Position numbers and translations under genes: made by a program. Shown piece by piece: positions 5,894 through 8,302 of a stretch of DNA of 8,302 bases. The stretch comes from Microbacteriaceae bacterium (GTDB lineage Bacteria; Actinomycetota; Actinomycetes; Actinomycetales; Microbacteriaceae). The stretch covers positions 1 through 8,302 of the forward strand of contig JAAYAS010000112.1 of NCBI GenBank assembly GCA_012719255.1. Direction: 5' to 3'. Each line of letters starts with the position of its first letter. The first letter of the stretch is position 1. The notes beneath the pieces are model-generated. The model had not been told where the DNA came from and did no database searches. It worked only from the letters and a program-made list of their open reading frames with translations.

Positions 5894-6775
5894 ATGGCGG
5901 AACGCAATTCCTGGTCGCTCGGTTCGGCCCTCCGGGGCATGTTCGGTCGTCGGCAGATCGACGAGACGACCTGGGACGACCTCGAGGAGGCGCTGCTCGT
6001 CGCCGACTTCGGCCCCGGCATCACCGACGAGATCATCGAGCAGCTGCGCGCCGACGTCGACCGCTACCGCGTCACCGACCCGAACGACCTGCGCCGCATG
6101 CTCCGCGAGGCGATCGAGGAGCGGCTCGCGCGCTTCGACACCACGCTGAACCTCTCGGAGCGCCCCGCCGTGACGATCGTCGTCGGCGTGAACGGCGTCG
6201 GCAAGACCACCACGATCGGCAAGTTCGCGCGCTTCCTCCGCAACCACGGCCGCACCGTCGTGCTCGGCGCCGCCGACACGTTCCGCGCCGCCGCGGTCGA
6301 GCAGCTCGACACCTGGGCGATGCGCGCCGACGTGCGCATCGTGCGCCCGCAGCAGTTCGGGCAGGACCCGGCCTCGGTCGCCTACCAGACCGTCGAGACG
6401 GCGATCCGCGAGGGCATCGAGATGGTCGTCATCGACACCGCCGGCCGGCTGCAGACGAAGGCGGGGCTCATGGACGAGCTCACGAAGATCCACCGCGTCA
6501 TCGAGAAGCTCGCGCCGGTGAGCGAGGTGCTGCTCGTGCTCGACGCGACCACCGGCCAGAACGGCGTCTCGCAGGCCGAGGCGTTCATCGAGCACGCCGG
6601 CGTCACCGGCCTCGTGATCACGAAGCTCGACGGCTCGGCGAAGGGCGGCTTCGTGCTCTCGGTGCAGGAGCGCACCGGCCTGCCGATCAAGCTCATCGGC
6701 ACCGGCGAGTCGATCGACGACATGTCGGGCTTCACGCCGCACGTCTTCGCCGAGAAGCTCGTCGGCGACGCCTAA
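5894..6775 (+). CDS. ftsY: Signal recognition particle receptor FtsY
   Basis: A 293-residue SRP-family GTPase. FtsY docks the SRP-ribosome complex at the membrane so that nascent membrane proteins reach SecYEG. The NG core is complete: a helical N domain at about 1-85, P-loop GVNGVGKTTT (98-107), insertion-box motif DTFRAAAVEQL (128-138), DTAGRLQTKAGLMDEL (181-196), guanine-specificity motif TKLDGSAKGG (243-252) and the closing GTGESIDDMSGF (269-280). It lacks the long acidic A domain found in E. coli FtsY. Membrane contact probably relies on the short amphipathic stretch WSLGSALRGMFG (7-18). The ATG at 5894 is chosen because a -10 box sits just upstream and the MAERNSW start is followed at once by the N domain; an earlier in-frame ATG at 5768 would overlap the divergent gene. 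Its stop codon overlaps that of the convergent regulator gene. Confidence 0.97.
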   Translation: MAERNSWSLGSALRGMFGRRQIDETTWDDLEEALLVADFGPGITDEIIEQLRADVDRYRVTDPNDLRRMLREAIEERLARFDTTLNLSERPAVTIVVGVNGVGKTTTIGKFARFLRNHGRTVVLGAADTFRAAAVEQLDTWAMRADVRIVRPQQFGQDPASVAYQTVETAIREGIEMVVIDTAGRLQTKAGLMDELTKIHRVIEKLAPVSEVLLVLDATTGQNGVSQAEAFIEHAGVTGLVITKLDGSAKGGFVLSVQERTGLPIKLIGTGESIDDMSGFTPHVFAEKLVGDA

Positions 6776-7485
6776 TCGGCCGCCCCGCCCGCGAGCCGCG
6801 CGGCGTCGACGATCCGGATGCGCGGGCCGTCGACTTCGATCGCGCCCGCGCGCTCGAGGCGCCGCAGCGCGCGGCTCAGCGACTCGGGCGTCATGCCGAG
6901 GTACGACGCGATCTCGCGCTTCGTCAGCGGCAGGGTCACCACCGCGACGCCCTCGTCGCGCTCGAACGGCGAGCCGAGCAGGTAGTCGGCGAGCCGGGTC
7001 GCCGCATCCGAGCCCGCGAGCACGGCGATGCGCCGCTCGGCGCGCTGCAGCCGGCCGCTCACCGCGCGGAGCATCTCGACGGCGACCCGCGGATGCGCCG
7101 CGATGATGCGGCCGAGGTCGCGGTGGTCGAACACGCACACCTGCGCATCGGCGAGCGCCGTGACGGTGTGGTCGGGGCGGGCGCCGGTGAGGAACGAGTG
7201 CTCGCCGACGACCTCGCCCGGCCCGACGGTGCGGATGAGCCGCTCGCCGTCGGCGCGCGCGTGCGTGAGCTTCGCGGTGCCCGTGTGCACCACGAACAGC
7301 TGCGCGATCGCGTCGCCCTCGCGGTAGAGCGCGTCGCCGGCGCGCAGGCGCCGGGAGGCCGCGTAGGCGGCGACCTCGAACTGGGATGCGCGGGGGAGCG
7401 TCGCGAACACCGGCACCCGCGCGACGCAGAGCTCGTCGTCGGCGTCGTGCACCGGGACGAGCCCGAGGTCGTGGCGGCGGGTCAT
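6772..7485 (-). CDS. Crp/Fnr-family transcriptional regulator, probable regulator of the adjacent metal-ATPase genes
   Basis: A 237-residue regulator. A cyclic-nucleotide-binding-like sensor domain spans about residues 24-125 (VFATLPRASQFEVAAY, YREGDAIAQLFVVHTGTAKL, GPGEVVGEHSFLTG). A dimerisation helix follows at about 126-160, then a winged helix-turn-helix with LTKREIASYLGMTPESLSRA near 187-206. The recognition helix carries Glu201, Ser204 and Arg205, the E-x-x-S-R pattern by which FNR-type proteins read TTGA half-sites. That fits the TTGAC-N4-GTCAA palindrome upstream. The four-Cys iron-sulfur motif of E. coli FNR is absent; only Cys20 (ELCVARVPVF) and Cys117 are seen. The signal is therefore unknown. 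The ATG at 7485 is preferred because the in-frame ATG at 7527 lies inside the operator; a GTG at 7503 is also possible and no strong ribosome binding site decides. It is divergent from the chaperone gene and overlaps the ftsY stop by four bases. Confidence 0.93.
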   Translation of the reverse strand: MTRRHDLGLVPVHDADDELCVARVPVFATLPRASQFEVAAYAASRRLRAGDALYREGDAIAQLFVVHTGTAKLTHARADGERLIRTVGPGEVVGEHSFLTGARPDHTVTALADAQVCVFDHRDLGRIIAAHPRVAVEMLRAVSGRLQRAERRIAVLAGSDAATRLADYLLGSPFERDEGVAVVTLPLTKREIASYLGMTPESLSRALRRLERAGAIEVDGPRIRIVDAARLAGGAAD

Positions 7486-7517
7486 GCGTCGATCGTGCCG
7501 CACGCGGATGCGAAGCG

Positions 7518-7537
7518 GCCTTGACATCGGTCAAGGC
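7518..7537. promoter_or_regulatory. FNR/DNR-type operator between regulator and metallochaperone gene
   Basis: A perfect 8-4-8 palindrome with the core TTGAC-ATCG-GTCAA, flanked by GCC and GGC. This is the classical FNR-family site form; DNR/NNR-like members prefer TTGAC-N4-GTCAA. It lies in the divergent spacer beside a gene for a protein with the matching recognition helix. It is centred at 7527.5. On the minus strand it also contains TTGACC, a possible -35 box for the regulator gene, so autoregulation is plausible. Confidence 0.78.
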
Positions 7538-7556
7538 GCGGCGGGCGGCCGGTCCG

Positions 7557-7562
7557 TAGCTT
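7557..7562 (+). promoter_or_regulatory. Candidate -10 box of the chaperone/ATPase promoter
   Basis: TAGCTT fits TANNNT. A start site seven bases after it (about 7569) would place the palindrome centre at -41.5, the class II activator position. No good -35 box lies 16-18 bases upstream (AAGGCG region), as expected for an activator-dependent promoter. The predicted leader is about 45 bases. Confidence 0.5.
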
Positions 7563-7613
7563 CGGAATCGACCCCACCGCCCCGCATCCGGGGCCCGAAC
7601 GGAAGGAACCGCC

Positions 7614-7841
7614 ATGACCGCCACCGCCCGCACCACGCTCCGCGCCGAGGGCTTCACCTGCCCCTCGTGCGTGCAGAAGATCGAGAAGCAGGTCGGCCGC
7701 CTCGACGGCGTCAGCGCCGTCGAGGTGAAGTACGCCTCCTCGCGCATCCTCATCGACCACGACCCCGAGGTCGCGAGCGTCGACGACCTCGTCGCCGCCG
7801 TCGACCGGGCCGGGTACCGCAGCACGCCGGCCGCGTTCTAG
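7614..7841 (+). CDS. HMA-domain heavy-metal chaperone (CopZ-like)
   Basis: A 75-residue protein that is a single heavy-metal-associated domain. Such ferredoxin-like domains bind Cu+ or another soft or transition metal through CxxC and pass it to a P1B-ATPase in the cytosol. The motif GFTCPSC (residues 13-19) supplies Cys16 and Cys19. The usual Met before the motif is replaced by Phe14. The fold continues with VQKIEKQVGRLDGVSAVEVK (20-39), and GYRS near the C-terminus ends the last strand. GGAAGGA at 7601-7607 lies six bases before the ATG. It is the first gene after the FNR-type operator and is followed 110 bases later by the ATPase gene, so it probably supplies the metal-binding domain that the ATPase lacks at its own N-terminus. 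The metal cannot be told from sequence; copper is the commonest for this architecture. Confidence 0.9.
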   Translation: MTATARTTLRAEGFTCPSCVQKIEKQVGRLDGVSAVEVKYASSRILIDHDPEVASVDDLVAAVDRAGYRSTPAAF

Positions 7842-7935
7842 CGGCGCCCCGCGCCGCCCCTCATCCCGCCCCCGCACCCCCGCCCCCCCCCGCGCACACC
7901 GCGCCCCCGTCCCCGCGCATCCCGCGCCCCGAACC
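7842..7935 (+). other. C-rich, nearly unstructured spacer between chaperone and ATPase genes
   Basis: This spacer is dominated by runs of three or more C separated by GCG, GCA or TCAT, with a run of nine C at 7883-7891. G-runs are absent on the plus strand. A plus-strand RNA here would be C-rich and G-poor, the composition Rho prefers. The minus strand has enough G-runs for G-quadruplexes. No gene, promoter box or hairpin is visible in it. Confidence 0.55.
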
Positions 7936-7951
7936 AGGAAGGACCCCGACC

Positions 7952-8302
7952 ATGACCGCGACCGTCCGGCGCCTGCGCGCCTCGAAGTGGACCGTGCCCG
8001 CCACCGCCGCGGCGCTCGCGCTCGCGGCCTGGGCGCTCATCTGGGCCGGGATCGCGCCCGTCGGCGACGCGCTGATGCTCGCCTCGGCCGCCGTCGCCGG
8101 CATCCCGATCGCGCTGAAGGCGGTGCGGGCGCTCGCGGCGCGCGTCATCGCCATCGACCTGCTCGTCGCCGTCGCCGCGATCGGCGCCGTCGTCATCCGC
8201 AACTACTGGGAGGCGGCGGCGGTGACGACGCTGTTCGCGCTCGGCCACGCCCTCGAGCTCGCGACCCTCGCGAAGACCCGCGCCGCGCTCGGCGAGCTCA
8301 TC
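7952..8302 (+). CDS. P1B-type heavy-metal-translocating ATPase, N-terminal part (3' end outside window)
   Basis: The first 117 codons of an ORF that stays open to the window edge. AGGAAGGA (7936-7943) lies eight bases before the ATG. There is no N-terminal HMA domain or His-rich tail: after MTATVRRLRASKWTVP come hydrophobic segments at about 15-36 and 39-55, then AARVIAIDLLVAVAAIGAVV (62-81), the block that starts the core of heavy-metal ATPases. The stretch YWEAAAVTTLFALGHALELA (85-104) followed by TLAKTRAALGEL matches the membrane-to-cytosol junction of the CadA/ZntA/CopA group. The ion-selectivity motif, phosphorylation motif and ATP site lie beyond the window, so the metal is unknown. With the chaperone and the Fnr-type regulator it forms one metal-handling module. 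Export of excess metal or loading of a cuproenzyme are both possible. Confidence 0.9.
   Translation, partial: MTATVRRLRASKWTVPATAAALALAAWALIWAGIAPVGDALMLASAAVAGIPIALKAVRALAARVIAIDLLVAVAAIGAVVIRNYWEAAAVTTLFALGHALELATLAKTRAALGELI

Noticed and set aside
7521..7526. TTGACA as a standard -35 box for the chaperone gene
   Set aside because: The hexamer is perfect, but the nearest acceptable -10 box (7557) is 30 bases away, far from the 16-18 base spacing. The hexamer is better explained as half of the palindrome.
7486..7527. A longer regulator starting at the ATG at 7525-7527
   Set aside because: That start codon lies inside the TTGAC-N4-GTCAA operator, and the extra 14 residues are Arg-rich and not family-like. 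The start at 7485 is preferred, though GTG at 7503 cannot be excluded.
5102..7825. A 907-codon open frame on the minus strand, and a 739-codon open frame on the plus strand (5305-7524)
   Set aside because: Both run antisense or out of frame through clearly recognisable genes, are rich in Arg, Ala and Pro, and contain no domain. Long chance open frames are expected at this GC content.
1..8302. CRISPR array, tRNA or rRNA genes, insertion sequences, toxin-antitoxin or phage genes
   Set aside because: No regularly spaced repeats, cloverleaf sequences, transposase motifs or small toxin-like pairs were seen; composition and codon use are uniform, without signs of recent transfer.

Overview
The window looks like an ordinary chromosomal stretch of a high-GC actinobacterium, most like the Microbacteriaceae. 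This is inferred from near-exclusive G/C third codon positions, recognisable actinobacterial orthologues and two genes with TANNNT boxes placed for leaderless transcription. I see no insertion sequence, phage gene, tRNA, rRNA or CRISPR array. The coding content is housekeeping and accessory metabolism; the most informative structure lies between the genes.

Layout. (1) Positions 1-2768, plus strand: the end of prpD followed by prpB and prpC, a compact methylcitrate-cycle operon that converts propionyl-CoA to pyruvate and succinate. (2) Positions 2769-3020: the spacer between convergent prpC and terC, holding a short tandem repeat and a large nested hairpin. (3) Positions 3021-4300, minus strand: a TerC/Alx-family membrane protein behind what reads as a yybP-ykoY manganese riboswitch, whose expression platform can hide the ribosome binding site. 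(4) Positions 4362-5017, minus strand: an unrecognised Gln/Ala-rich protein with two membrane segments, ending at a strong hairpin terminator. (5) Positions 5194-5784, minus strand: a histidine-phosphatase (phosphoglycerate-mutase-like) enzyme, divergent from (6) ftsY at 5894-6775, the signal recognition particle receptor, probably leaderless. (7) Positions 6772-7485, minus strand: a Crp/Fnr-family regulator whose stop codon overlaps that of ftsY tail to tail. (8) Positions 7614-8302, plus strand: a small HMA-domain metallochaperone and the start of a P1B-type heavy-metal ATPase that runs off the window.

How the parts work together. The regulator, the chaperone and the ATPase form a divergent module. 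Between them lies a perfect palindrome with the FNR/DNR-type core TTGAC-N4-GTCAA. Its centre falls about 41.5 bases upstream of the start site predicted from the chaperone's -10 box, the classical class II activator position. This suggests the regulator switches on metal export or metal delivery in response to redox, oxygen or nitrogen-oxide signals. TerC, with its manganese riboswitch, is a second, independent metal-homeostasis unit in the same window. No undescribed multi-gene system is evident. The most testable points are the riboswitch platform, the FNR-type promoter and the nested hairpin after prpC.
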